Of a DNA stretch of 58,320 nucleotides, positions 22,488 to 33,858 are shown in pieces; position 1 is the first letter of the stretch, and the number at the start of each line of letters is the position of its first letter. Both the position numbers and the translations under genes were made by a program. The stretch is from Brachionus koreanus (Eukaryota > Rotifera > Eurotatoria > Ploima > Brachionidae): NCBI GenBank assembly GCA_016987375.1, contig PJRA01000435.1, forward strand, positions 89,965 through 148,284, in the 5' to 3' direction. Below the pieces are notes generated by a model. It saw only the letters and a program-made list of their open reading frames with translations, made no database searches and was not told where the DNA came from.

Positions 22488-25392
22488 TCAAAACTGTAAT
22501 GGGTCTTTTTTTTTAAAGATTGAAAGTCCAACTCCAACTAAAATAACTATATGACTAACATTTAAAGTTAAACTACTATTGAAAGTAGAAGGATAAATGT
22601 TCCAACTAAATTCTATCAAACCCATTAATAAAATTCTTTAAGAATAAAATTAAAAATTTTTGAGAAAAATATTGATGAAAATTATTACTTGAATGATGTT
22701 TGATATTCTGTATTCCATAACAAGAATGCTAGACTGTGGTAATACCAAACATAAAATTGATAATGCAGTGAACGGCTAAAGCATATTCCAATAAAATTCG
22801 AAACAAACATGATGAAAATAATTGCTTAAAGAAAAAATAAGAAATAAAGAGGCCAAATTATTTTTAACTGTTTTAACTACCTTCATTACTTAGTTTTAAG
22901 CGTTTTTTTTGAAACAATATTGACTTAATACCACCTATGCTTCTATTTGAGAAAATTAAAGATGAATTTAGTAATTTTTTTTTTTCAATTACTTTAGAAT
23001 TCGGTTCATATAGATTAAAAGAATGGTTAGATGTAAAATTAAAAGACTTATTTGGAATGGTTTGTATAGAAATATTTCTTCTGGTATACATCTCCAATTA
23101 ACTGTCCATTTGTAAAAAAATTGTCGACCAAGTTCAAATGATCTATGCAAATAAGCTTTAGGATAAGTCAACAAAAAAGGCGCTCCAACAATCAACTTTT
23201 TATTAAAATTAATTAATTTTTTTCTTGAATAACTTTAAATAAAAAAAATGTATTATTACTTAATTTAATTCAAGCGAAATTTTTTTAGAATTACAAAAAA
23301 TATCAAAATATTAAAAGAATTGTCTTTAACATTATCTATTATAAAAAATATCGATTGGAAATTTTCCTATATAAGAAAAATATTGATAAATAAGTTCATT
23401 TTTCTAACAGAATATTTACATGCTAAAGCTATTTTTTTTAAGGTGTTTGACAATTATTTTAGAAAGACAACAAAGAAACAAATTTGATTTTCAATGAGAC
23501 AAAATAGATTGTTTTCAATAAAAGTTAACATTTTTCAAATTAAAATGATGACTGTATTTGGTCAAGTCCGATAAATTTAAATATATGAAAAATAAAATAT
23601 TTAAGAGAGTAAATTTCTCGAGAAATCTGGCTAATAGAGAGTTGCCTACATAAAATAAAAAAATTATTTAGTAATATAGTAATTATTAATATTTTTTTCT
23701 TTTTTTTAAATTTTCTACTATTTATTTACTGAGGAAATTTTTTGGTATTTTATTGGGGATTATTATATGTCTTAAGCAATATGTCGGTTTTGTGAAATTT
23801 AGTACAATAGAACAGAAAAAAATGTTGAAAATTCTAATAACTTTTTTTTTAAAAGTCAAAAGCAAGTTATGTAAATGCATCATGGNNNNNNNNNNNNNNN
23901 NNNNNNNNNNNNNNNNNNNNNNNNNNNNNNNGGTGCAACTAAGTATGTTGCAGTTAGTTGCACTTGCAGAACTAATTAAAAGCCTTCAGAAAAAAAGTTA
24001 TTAGCTTTTTTAGCATTTACTTTTGTTCTATTTTTTTATTTTGTACCAAATTTCACAAAACCCAATGTCTTGATTTAAAAGAAAAATTATATATGTTAAA
24101 AATTTATAATTTTATAAAAAATGGAAAAAGTTATTGATTTAATTGTTATTTGCCAAAAATATAAAAGTTTGAAATTATTTGTCTTTAGTTATTTATTGAT
24201 GTTTTGGAAGTTAATATTATTAATGCTTGAGACTCTAGATAAGCTGCATAAAGTTGACCGTGTATAAAAACCGGTTTATTTGAATACACTATAGCATTAC
24301 CTAATTTTTGTCCCTGTGATTTATTTAGAGTTTTTAAAAGTCGAAATTGAAACTGTTCTTTTAAAATTAGTGAGTGTTTATGATAGGGTTATTAACCTTG
24401 AAATTATTTTAAAAAAGGAATTAGCTCTTCTACTAATAAATTCAATATAATGCTAAATAATTTTTTGAAAAATAATTACAAATAAAAAAGGGAAATTTAC
24501 TTGTACTACTCCACAAAGGAAAATATATTTCAGAGTGTGAGCAAAACCATGTAATAGACATAAAATAACAAACAATCCTGGTGCGAATAATAAAATATTC
24601 ATTTTTATAGAGACACCCAAGCTGAATAATATACAACCACAAGTCCATATTTTTTTCAAAAAAAAAACAATTGATGCATATAAGAAAAGCATTGCAATCG
24701 GATCATTAAAAAGCCTTAGAACAAAAATAGAATGTATCCTGTGTGAAGTAAGTGACATGAAAATCAAGGCAATAGGTGGTACCTTTAATAAGAATATTGT
24801 AATTGAAGAAGTTGAATATTTATTGCTTACTTTTTTGGTTGAATTGTAAATAGTAAAAACGATTGAAATAAACAAAATGTAAAAAGCTATATAAATGTAC
24901 TGAGCAAGTCTTATGTTAGATCCTTGACTAGTGATCCAATATAATGCTGTGTAAAAATAGACAAATCCAGCCGGATAACTAGATATAAAAAAATAAAAAT
25001 TAATTAATTTTAGAATATTTTTTTTTACACTAAGGGTCCAGTGTCGCCTTTTAAATCATAGTAATTGTAGGTACCATTTATAAAACCTTCCACTTCTTGC
25101 ATGTACGCTTTCCAATCAATTTCTGTATCTAAAAAAATATTTCTTTCAAATTTTATGGTTTATTAGGCTTGACTGATTTACATGGAACTTTGAAAACTAT
25201 CACAATATTTAGAATAATCTCTATAGGTATTAAGAGGCATGAGACAAAAAAGATATAGTCAGGGTTGAATAATATTTCGACTATAAATTCATAAAGCTTT
25301 ACCGGATTGGTACTGAATTCAATTGCTTTTGATCTCAAAAGGTCCCACTTGGATTTTGTATGCTTTCTTCGATTTTTTGTCAATGCTGGCAT
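22488..25392 (-). CDS. ALG3: ALG3, dolichyl-P-Man:Man5GlcNAc2-PP-dolichol alpha-1,3-mannosyltransferase
   Basis: Seven minus-strand exons: 25392-25182, 25128-25029, 24978-24501, 23195-22993, 22942-22881, 22824-22689, 22635-22488. They join in frame to 445 residues, close to the usual family length of about 440. ALG3 (GT58) adds the first dolichol-phosphate-mannose-derived mannose to the lipid-linked oligosaccharide in the ER lumen, the start of N-glycan precursor completion. Signatures seen: TEIDWKAYM and the GDTGPLVYPAGF loop, [22 protein letters not shown]-like [51 protein letters not shown] and [11 protein letters not shown]. Several hydrophobic spans fit a polytopic ER membrane protein. 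The intron 23196-24500 (1.3 kb) carries a foldback repeat with an N-gap; all other introns are about 50-60 bases. The small exon 22942-22881 repairs an apparent frame break. Poly(A) signal 8 bases past the stop. Confidence 0.93.
23786..24062. mobile_element. Foldback/MITE-like inverted repeat holding an assembly gap
   Basis: The left arm from 23786 (GGTTTTGTGAAATTTAGTAC, AATAGAACA, CTAATAACTTTTTTT) is mirrored by the right arm ending at 24062, whose reverse complement reads GGTTTTGTGAAATTTGGTAC, AATAGAACA, CTAATAACTTTTTTT. The gap (46 N, 23886-23931) lies between the arms. A related half copy is at 1-165. It lies inside the large ALG3 intron. Arms are diverged and the true interior is unknown. 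Confidence 0.6.
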
Positions 25393-27634
25393 TATTTTTT
25401 ATATTCATTAATATTTTAAAACATCAAAAATTTATTTTATTTAAAAAAAAAGAGATGCATGTACTTAAGCATAAAGAGTATACTTAATTTTCTATTTTCA
25501 AAATTTGACTTTAGACTAAAAATCTAATAATTTAGACTTCTATTTTTCTTCTAGTAGAGTAAAGTACAATAAAACGCGGTATGCTATAGATCAAAAAATA
25601 AACTTCTATTCATAAATTCTTGAAAGACACCTCATTCTTCAAAGTATGTTTAAAACCCTCCCTAGTTCCATAATGATATAGTTTTTAACTGTTAAGATTC
25701 ATAAGTCTAAAATATCGAACAAGAGAATACGGTATAATCAAAATTATTAAATTTAGATTGATTAATTTTATAAAATATCTTTTTATCATCTGTTTGTCAC
25801 GAATTTTTTAAAGAATTTTTATCAATGAAAATTATAGCATCTATCAATTTTCGGAGAATCTTATGAAATTTCTATGATTATAAAGATTGTGAATCTTTAA
25901 TTAAATTTGCATGTATAAAAAATGCAACATACTCCCGCAGTATCAGGTGACTGAGTGTCACAAAAATTATAAAACCGATTAAAGAAAAATTAAAAACAAA
26001 ATTTTTGTTTAAAAAAAATAATTAGTCCTTAAAGTCAAGCTTGTTATTTTTTTGTCTTTAATTATTTTTTAAATAAAAAATTATTTGATACAAGATCCTT
26101 AAAATTTATACGAACAAAATGTAATAAAAGAATCATATCATAATTTTTGTTTATTTTAATTTTTTAATTAGTAATCGCTAAAAACCTAAAGCAAAATTAA
26201 TTTTCCTTTGCTTTTTCTTCTTTATTGACAATGATCGTAACCAGCTATTTCTAAAAAATCCCTTCTCAAAAGCAGAAAAAGAGCTTTATAATAAAATATA
26301 ACTAATCATGTATTAATTAATTAAATCGAGTGTTTTTTCTACTTTAATTTTTTATCAACAAAATTAAGTGTTAAACCTTAATTTTATTAGAATAGAAATA
26401 AATTTAATAAAAACAAAGCAGAGTAATTAACTAATTTAATTATTAGTCAAAATTTAAATTTATTTCCATTTGTTAATACAATAGAAGTATTTTTTTTAAG
26501 TTGATTACCGCAATTTTAACACGTGTTTTGATTAACATCAATTGCCAAAGATTTATTGAACTTGTTTTCGGCAAAACACTAGTTTGCTTGAAGGGAGAAC
26601 ATCATCTTCGATTCCTAATTCTTCATCATTCAATGTTTCGTTTGCTGGGTCCTCTGAAATGCTCTCTTTAGGCTTATTTTTAGAATTTTTTAATTTTTAT
26701 AGTTATTTATTTTTTATTTATTTGTTTTCTGTACCGAGCTAATGCTCCTTCAGATTAAAAAAAAAATCTTATAATCTAAGTTTAAAATAAAATAAAATGT
26801 AGTTAATATATATTCAAAAAGGAAAATGATATGAAAATATTAAAAAATAGATCGCATTTTGCTTTTTATCTCCACTTTTCAGCAGACCCACGATCTGCCA
26901 TTTTAACGGGCTTGACACATTTTTTCCCCATTATTTTGGTAAAATAAAAATTTTTTGGTAATGTTATTTTAGAAGGACATATGAAGTTGGACAGTATTAA
27001 AATTAAACAGTTTAGGGGCACAATTTGTTCAAAATTTAGATATATGTAAGAATTAATCATAAAAGTTTGATATAATTGTTAAATCTTTTGGATTATCCGA
27101 ATTTCTAAACTTTTGAACCGACTTTTATTTTTTAATTTTTATATCAAGTTTTTTGATTATAAATATTTAAGATTTATTTATATTTTTATTGCGAGTGTGA
27201 TATATCAAGTTGTAGAAGGAAAAAAACTCTACAAATTAGTGTTTTTAATTTTTTTCTTATAGACTCAGTTTTTTGTCAAATTGAATAAATAAACAATTTT
27301 AGCTAAATAAAAAAATTAATTTCTAAACTTTTGCAACATACTGTTTAAGAGTATGCTGCAAAAGTTTAGAAATTAACTATGTGTGTTAAATAATTTTTTA
27401 TTTGATGTTTGTTTACTATATTTGTGATATTTTTTATTAGATTAGACATCATCATTAGATTAGACTTAAAAAAACATAAAAATCGAATGGTAGTTTTCTA
27501 GTAGTTTCTTATTTTTTAAAAATAATTTTTTTTCAAATTTTTATTAGAAATGGTTGAGGAATAAAGCAAAAATTAGGTTTTTGACATAAATTTAACAAAT
27601 GTAAACAAATATTTAGTTATAAAAGAGATTAAAA
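25393..27634. other. Intergenic with a short unassigned frame and a hairpin
   Basis: Between ALG3 and PNLDC1. A minus-strand frame at roughly 26533-26691 (NKPKESISEDPANETLNDEE, then LGIEDDVLPSSKLVFCRKQ) has protein-like acidic composition but no domain; it could be an exon or a transposon scrap. A hairpin lies at 27316-27376. The rest is AT-rich. Confidence 0.35.
27316..27376. repeat. Near-perfect 27-bp hairpin
   Basis: AATTTCTAAACTTTTGCAAC then ATACT, a 7-base spacer, and AGTATGCTGCAAAAGTTTAG then AAATT. One mismatch in the stem. A related single arm (AATTTCTAAACTTTTGAAC) lies near 27100. Size would allow a small-RNA precursor, but a tiny foldback element is equally likely. Confidence 0.55.
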
Positions 27635-29834
27635 TTAATTTTTAAGTGCAATTACTGCAATGAGACAAACACCTCCAGCAATTAAAGCATGATTCCTTAG
27701 ATAAAAAAATTTTCAATTTTATCAAGTCTATCATTTAAATTTACCAATTAAATTTTGTAAAATAGATACCATGCTTCCAGAAATTGTAATCACTAATTTC
27801 ATAATTTTTATTCTTTATTGGAGATGACTTAAATTTTTCACTTAAAAAAAAAATTAAAAAAAAAATTAGATAACTCTATAATTCTACTAGCAAATGTTAT
27901 CCATAGCAACAGTAGCTATATTTTTTGAGTAAATTTTCAATTCACATTGACCATAGGTTGTAAATTCTGCATTTAACTAAAAATACAAATAGCCGGTGAC
28001 TAAAAAATTTAGGAAAAAAAAACATTACTTCATGTGGTAAGATTTCCGATTTACTTTTTATAAAAAGTATTTTTAAATTTAATCTAGACGAGTCCTTGCC
28101 ATTCAAATTCTAAATAGAAAAAGAAATTAATTAAAATTTTTTTTAAAAGTCTAAATGTCAAAATTACAATAAAGTCTAACGATGCTCTTATCATCGGCAA
28201 TTTGTTCACGAATGGCTTCATTATTTGAAAGTAATCATTCATGTTATTTTGACGCAAATTGTATAAATTTTTTGAATCATATGTTACAAGAGCATGAGCC
28301 AATTTGAGAAAAGCTAATTGATAATTTAAATTTTTAAATATTAATTTTATTATTCTAAGAACCTAATCCACACATGTAGGCATCGTAGCCAGCTTCATGA
28401 GTTCTCATCCTCATTGAATAAGTAGACGAAACCTTGGATGGCTTTACGGATGGCATGAAGAGAGCACACTTTTTCGGCATCTCTTTATTGAGACTTTGAT
28501 ACAAATTTTCTAAAATTGTTGAATCATACAGATCTCTCATTTGTTTGTTTAACTAGAAAAATAAACTAATTAAACATGATGAAAAATTAGACTTTTTTAA
28601 ATAACTCGTTTTGCTTCTATGCTAATAAATTTTGTGTCATATACCAAGGGAAACATTTTGTTTATTTCTTGTTTAAATTTTTTAAGATTATCTTTATTTT
28701 ATTTAGTGAAAATTAAATTAAAAAAGAAAAAATTATTTGAAAATATTACTCGGTAAAGGTTCATAAAATTTCTCATACAAATACATCAAATCCATAATTC
28801 CATTATGAACCACCAAAGGTTTTTTGTACTGAATTAGCAAGCGAAAAATTTTTGTAAATCCCAGATAAGGATCGGTCATCCTAATCAAGGAAAAAAATTC
28901 AAATAGTCAAATCAAATAATTAAATCTACTTGGTCATGTCACTGAACTGGGTGGCTTCGTACTCTGTACGCTTGTCTTGTGTTATTTTCTCAATCAATAT
29001 TTTATTGCCGTCCTGATGGGTCCAAATAGACGGGAATCTTTTTCTTAATTCATTGTGCAAAATGGTGTCTGACAGATCCTTGAATCTCTCAATGACGAAA
29101 ATTTCCTCATCTGAGGCTTGAAGCAGCCAGTCGGTTATCGACGAACATATCTTTTGAATTTTTTTCTCATCAACATCTCTAATTTAATGACAAGTATCAA
29201 TAACAATTTACGGTAACAATTAAAAATTACCTTTCAATACCAGCAAAGTAAATTTGTTTTTTAAATTTTTTTTCAAGCATTTTTTCTTGATCATTGTTTA
29301 AGTACGGTATACCATTATAATATAGTTTGTTAAAATCAAAGTCATTCTTGCACAAGAATTCAATACATGATGCCTGATGAGAATAGTTTTGATCCATGAT
29401 ACCAGATAGTCTTGGGAACAGATAAAAATTATAAGTGTCCGTAATAAACCTAGGAAAAAAAAGTCAGACACTTTAGCCAACTAGCACTTACTTACGATCT
29501 TTGCTCACTACAATATCTAAATGTAGAAATGCCGAATTGAACTAGGTTAAATAGTTGGATGGGCTTTTTTAATTTTTGATATCGTTCTTCAGCTGAATCA
29601 TTTAAGCTTTAATAAATTTATAAATAATATTTTATTAAATTTTTTAGAACAACTTACCTTGGTCTTAGTCCATCAAGGTGTAATCCGGAAAATTCAGTAT
29701 CAATTGCTTTTATTTAGAGTTTAATTCTAGTATTGAAAGATAGAAAAAAAATTACCAATATAATTAGCCTTTTGTAAATTGTAATTAATTTCATGAAATT
29801 TAATTTCAAAATTGTCAAAAGTTATATCTCCCAT
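27635..29834 (-). CDS. PNLDC1: PNLDC1/Trimmer, membrane-anchored PARN-like piRNA 3' exonuclease
   Basis: Thirteen minus-strand exons: 29834-29756, 29706-29658, 29606-29496, 29449-29231, 29178-28930, 28880-28750, 28691-28606, 28552-28363, 28313-28168, 28109-28029, 27976-27888, 27840-27745, 27695-27635. All phases agree; product 528 residues. PNLDC1 (Trimmer in silkworm) shortens piRNA 3' ends at the outer mitochondrial surface. The DEDDh active site is complete: Asp and Glu in AIDTEFSGL (residue 26 on), Asp in HNGIMDLMYLYEKF, His and Asp in THEAGYDAYMCGL. PARN-family landmarks include AEERYQKLKKPIQLFNLVQF and FDFNKLYYNGIPYLNNDQE. It is PNLDC1 rather than PARN because of IMKPFVNKLPMIRASLDFIN, the YNFWKHG segment, and above all the C-terminal hydrophobic helix HALIAGGVCLIAVIAL, which PARN lacks. 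Introns are tiny except the one at 28751-28879 side; the last three exons are short and easily missed. Confidence 0.92.
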
Positions 29835-30737
29835 TCTAACTCTATTTCCAATAAATTATTTTAATAGATTTTTGATAGACTGCTTTGAAATTTGGTAAAA
29901 TTAAAATAATTTAGCTCTAAATTATTCTTAAAATCTTAATTTATTAAAACGAAATACAGATGTAAATTTTTTACAAAATTAAGTAAGATTTTCTGTTTAA
30001 AGTTAACTTTTAGGTTAATATTTCTAAAAGACACAATCACAAAAGGTATTTTTATTGAAAATTAATCTTGTTTAAATTAATCTAAAATTTTGGGATCTGA
30101 TAAAAAAATTTGATATCGATTATTTTTTTCGAAATTATAAAAGTGTTTTTTTTTTTTGCATTAAGCCCGATAAGTTATAACAAGACTTTTTTGGCTTTAA
30201 AATTTTTTTTTATTAATTATTAAGCAAAATTGTATACCCCATTTATTTCAAAATAAACAGAGAATTTTTTCAAAATTTGAAATCAGTTAGAAACATTTGA
30301 AAAGTTAGAATTAACTAAAATTTTTAATCGAAACAATTCAATGCAATTAATTTTATTAAAATGCACTGAAATAAGTTTAACTTAACAACTAATGCATATT
30401 TTTATATTTTATTTATTCAACCAACTCAAACTTCTTCCTTTTTTAAAAAATATTTTTTTTTCTTTATCAATTTCTTGTAACAATTGGGTTTAAACGAAGG
30501 CGTAAGCCATTCGGACGAACCTAGGGCCTGCCCTAAAGTATATTTTTAATAAAATAGAATAAATAAAATAATAACAACTAATATGTTCTATTATTTAACT
30601 ATCTAAATCATATGACGTTCATTTATAAAAAAAAATTCGAAGTTGTCAAAGTTGACTTATTCTGAGTTTACATAATTTAAGATAAACCATTAAAAAAAAT
30701 TATAAAAAAATGTATTTTTATTTTTTCATTCTTTTAC
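29835..30737. other. Intergenic, small GC-richer islet
   Basis: Upstream of PNLDC1. Mostly AT-rich. At 30487-30535 a GC-richer islet (minus: AGGGCAGGCCCT, then GGTTCGTCCGAATGGC) holds a short palindrome and a B-box-like word; it could be the remains of a tRNA-derived or LINE tail sequence. Confidence 0.35.
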
Positions 30738-30757
30738 TAGTAGTAGTAGTAGTATTT
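30738..30757. repeat. Trinucleotide microsatellite at LINE 3' end
   Basis: Five to six TAG units on plus (CTA on minus). It lies just downstream of the LINE remnant on the minus strand; short tandem 3' tails are usual for CR1/RTE-type LINEs, so it likely marks that element's 3' terminus. Confidence 0.6.
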
Positions 30758-30760
30758 CGC

Positions 30761-32020
30761 CTACTTATTAATTAAGAAAGCTGAAGTGAAAGCTAAACTG
30801 CAAGGTTTTCGAAGCATAGCTCTAAAGAGCTGTAGCAGTCGCTTCTTTTTGTTTTCCAATCCAACTATCATCTTCACTTTGAAACTATTTAGGCTCTTTG
30901 CGTTTACTACATCTTCCAGGAGTTTATTCCATCCATTTACGACTCTATTTGTAAAAAAGTTGAATCTCGGAAGACAGTTCTTTATTCTTTCACGAGTAAG
31001 ACAATAGCTATTTCTCCTCAACTCGTACCTTTGCCAACTAGGTTTTGTGTTAAGACTGTAGTTGATTTTGTACATAATTGTTTACCAATTTGAACATCTG
31101 GATTAGATCAGCTCTTATACTTTTTGTTCTCAAGTTAATTAAATCTAGCCTTTACAAGCGCTGTTGATAATCCATGTTACGCATTTCCGGAATCAACTTT
31201 GTTGCTCTTCGTTGAACTCTCTCAAGTTCATTTATGTCTTTTTCTGTGTAAGGACACCAAGCACTGACAGCATATTCCAGGTGTGGTCTTACCATTGAAC
31301 AATACAATAATTTGATAGTCTCGCTACAAGGATACTTAAATGCTTTCTTAACACTAGAAGCACCAAACGAGTAATTTAGACTCGTTTGAAAAATTTTTAA
31401 AACCTCGTATCTTTTGAATAGATTTTTCAAATAAATATATCATTATTAAATTATGTAGATTTTAAAATTTTCTTTAAAAAATGATATTACTTTATTAAAT
31501 TATTTAAGTTTTTTTATAAAATATTTATGAATTAAAAAAACATTAAAAATTATTTGCTTTAGCTGTAGCATTTTTGACTTGAGTAGTCCATTTTAAATAA
31601 CTTTGTATGTAAATACCCAAATCCCTTTCAGCGTTTAACTTACTCAAGGTTTTTGAACCAATTTTATAATCAAACTCTGGATTTTTGTTGCCAATATGAA
31701 CAACTTTCCATTTTTCTATATTTAACTGAGTCGACCATTCTTTTGACTATTTACACTCTTTATCGATATCCGATTGTAGATTATAAATCGAGTTCAAGTT
31801 ATCAATTTTTGATAAGATCTTCGTGTCATCAGCAAAAGCTTTGAAATTGCTTTGGACAATACTCAACATATCGTTTAAAAAAAAATAATAAAGAAAAGAG
31901 GACCCAGCACTGAGCCTCGTGGAACTCCACCTTTAACCTTTATCCAACTTGAGCTGGTATCCCCTAATACTCCTCTTTGTGAATGTTCTAAAAGAAACGC
32001 CTTTATCCAATTTATCAGGT
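30761..32020 (-). pseudogene. Non-LTR retrotransposon (CR1/Jockey-like) ORF2 remnant
   Basis: Reading the minus strand from 32020: LINWIKAFL, GGVPRGSVLGPLF (palm motif B region), FKAFADDTKILSKIDNLNSI (the F-A-D-D catalytic box near 31830), IGSKTLSKLNAERDLGIYIQ, then after about 120 bases of AT-rich sequence LFKRYEV, MVRPHLEYAVSAWCPYTEKD and LERVQRRATKLIPEMRN, ending with NRVVNGWNKLLEDVVNAKSL and NSFKVKMI. The protein-coding frame is broken by several stops and by a slip in a T run after GPLF, so it is inactive. The 5' half with the endonuclease is missing (5' truncation, usual for LINEs). The AT-rich segment at about 31440-31560 interrupts the conserved order and may be a later insertion. Confidence 0.85.
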
Positions 32021-33648
32021 CTTCACCAAATCAAAACTTTAATACATGTTATTTTGCTTTTTTAACATAATATACTAATTAAATTTTAATTGCTTTTTAA
32101 CTTTTTTTTTCAATTTTTTAATTAAAGTTTAAATTTAAAAATTAATTTTAATTCAGTTTGTTTTTATTATTTCTATTTAAATTTTATGATAAAAATTAAT
32201 TTTGGTTACAGTGAATTTTTTTATGAATGTTAAAGTTTTAAAAGAGAATAAACAGTTCTATTTTATTTTTTTATATTAGATCTTTTATAGTAAATCTATT
32301 TTCTCTTTATGTATTTTGAAAATAAACTAAATATTTGATTAAGATCTAAAAATTGTTGTGTATCGAAGGTAAAATTTACAAATCTCTTCATTTAAATAAC
32401 AAGAGTTTGACGATAAAAAAATTATTCTTGCACTCAATTTTTTATAAACATTTAGTTAAGAAAGTAGAGTAAAATATTTTCATAAATTATTCTATTCAAA
32501 AGTTATTTGATATTCTATGTCAAAAAAATAATTTTTTCACTTGTCTCACAGAATTTGATTACAAAATGAATTGCTTTTTGCCTCCTAAATTGCCATTTTT
32601 GCTATAAAGTACATGTTTAACGCTCTGAACTATTAGTTCCATGAAAAATCCAGAAAATGTGATAATTAATGACAAATAATGCATTATTTCTTCCAGAAAT
32701 CCAACTTATTTTAGAAATATCAGTATATTCTCTTAATTTTTGATTGTTATTTTTATTTTTTTTTTAAGCCTGAAATAACTTTTGAAACAGATAACAAAAA
32801 AAATTGATAAAAATTGGAGTATTTTATTAAATTTTTTGGTTAAAATTTTGGTGGTTTTTTTTGTTGTTAAACACGAGAAATTTTTAAACGTTAAAAAAAC
32901 GAGAAATTTTTTAAAAAATTTAAATTTTTTATAAATTCTTGTTTAAAACAAAAATTCCTGATAATGCTTAGACACTTTATATTGGTGAAAAAAGATCTTG
33001 TGGTACACCTAAACTAGTCAATAAAGCTTTATTTAGATAGATTTTTTCTTTAGTTCTATATTTTAATTGATTTTGATAAAATAATTTTTTTATTTAATGA
33101 AAAAAAAATTTTAATTGAATCTTTTATACTTGATAAATCTAAATTTTAGTTAAGTTTAGTTTATCAAATAAGTATGATGTTATTTTGTGTTGTTTTACAT
33201 CTTCTTGTGTGTGTTTTGATTCCTATTTTTGCCATGAACATCTTGTTGAACATTGTCCATCTAGTTTGTTTTGTTCTACTTTTCCTACTTTCACTCCTTT
33301 TACTCCTTTATGAATTTTCTCTAGTGTATCTGGCCTAGTTAATCTGTAGAGTTATTGCTTGTCAAAGTCATCTCTTAGAGCTCGTATACATTTTTGTACT
33401 ATGCTGTCATTTCAAATCTTTTTCCTCGCTTTTTTTGTTTCCAACTTTTTTATTTTGATATTTTTAATTGATATATATGCATTTTTTTCGATTAAATTTC
33501 AATATATTTTATAAAAATAAAAATATTTTGTTGTTAGATTTTTTTTGATGATAAAATTTTAGATATTCGATGAAATATAAAATACCACCCATTCAGTAAT
33601 ATAAGTTTTTGATCAATTATATTTATAGAACCTAATTGATTTGTTTAA
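32021..33648. other. Intergenic, possible unidentified transposon scrap
   Basis: AT-rich except 33170-33430, where the minus strand shows a more balanced composition and broken frames such as RDDFDKQ, LTRPDTLEKIHKGVKG and TQEDVKQHKITSYLFDKLN. This looks like old coding sequence, probably a mobile element, but I cannot name it. Confidence 0.3.
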
Positions 33649-33854
33649 CACTAGAAAGCCCGGCTGATTTCTCATAAAAATTTCAAATAAGGTTATAAAG
33701 ATAAATTAAACATTTTTTTTGAAAATTTATTAATTTTCTAAAAAATTACAATCAAGATTTTTAGCTTATAAAGATTATTTTTTAAAATTTTATTTATATT
33801 TGATAAAATAAAAGTTTTAATTTTTCAAAAAGGGGTCTAAAAAACCCCTTAGTG
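33649..33854. mobile_element. 206-bp piggyBac-like MITE flanked by TTAA
   Basis: TTAA at 33645-33648 is followed by CACTAGAAAGCCCGGCTGAT; the other end, read inward, is CACTAAGGGGTTTTTTAGAC preceded by TTAA (33855-33858). The TTAA duplication and CACTAGAAAG-like tip resemble piggyBac ends (CCCTAGAAAG). A small hairpin, GGGGTCTAAAAAACCCC, sits at the right end. No coding sequence. Related ends appear near 2476 and 45151. Confidence 0.65.
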
Positions 33855-33858
33855 TTAA

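Noticed and set aside
22873..23097. Separate minus-strand frame with [16 protein letters not shown]
   Set aside because: It partly covers ALG3 exon 5 (22942-22881), but the upstream part is a 50-base intron and the wrong frame of exon 4.
23753..24004. Open frame of 83 codons spanning the assembly gap
   Set aside because: It is open only because N codons cannot be stops; it lies in an ALG3 intron within an inverted repeat.
27745..27802. A separate micro-protein starting MKLVITISGSMV on the minus strand
   Set aside because: Spliced in that frame it stops at once; in the other frame the block is the penultimate exon of PNLDC1 and the phases match.
30786..31007. Plus-strand frame of 73 codons
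   Set aside because: Antisense to the LINE C-terminal remnant.
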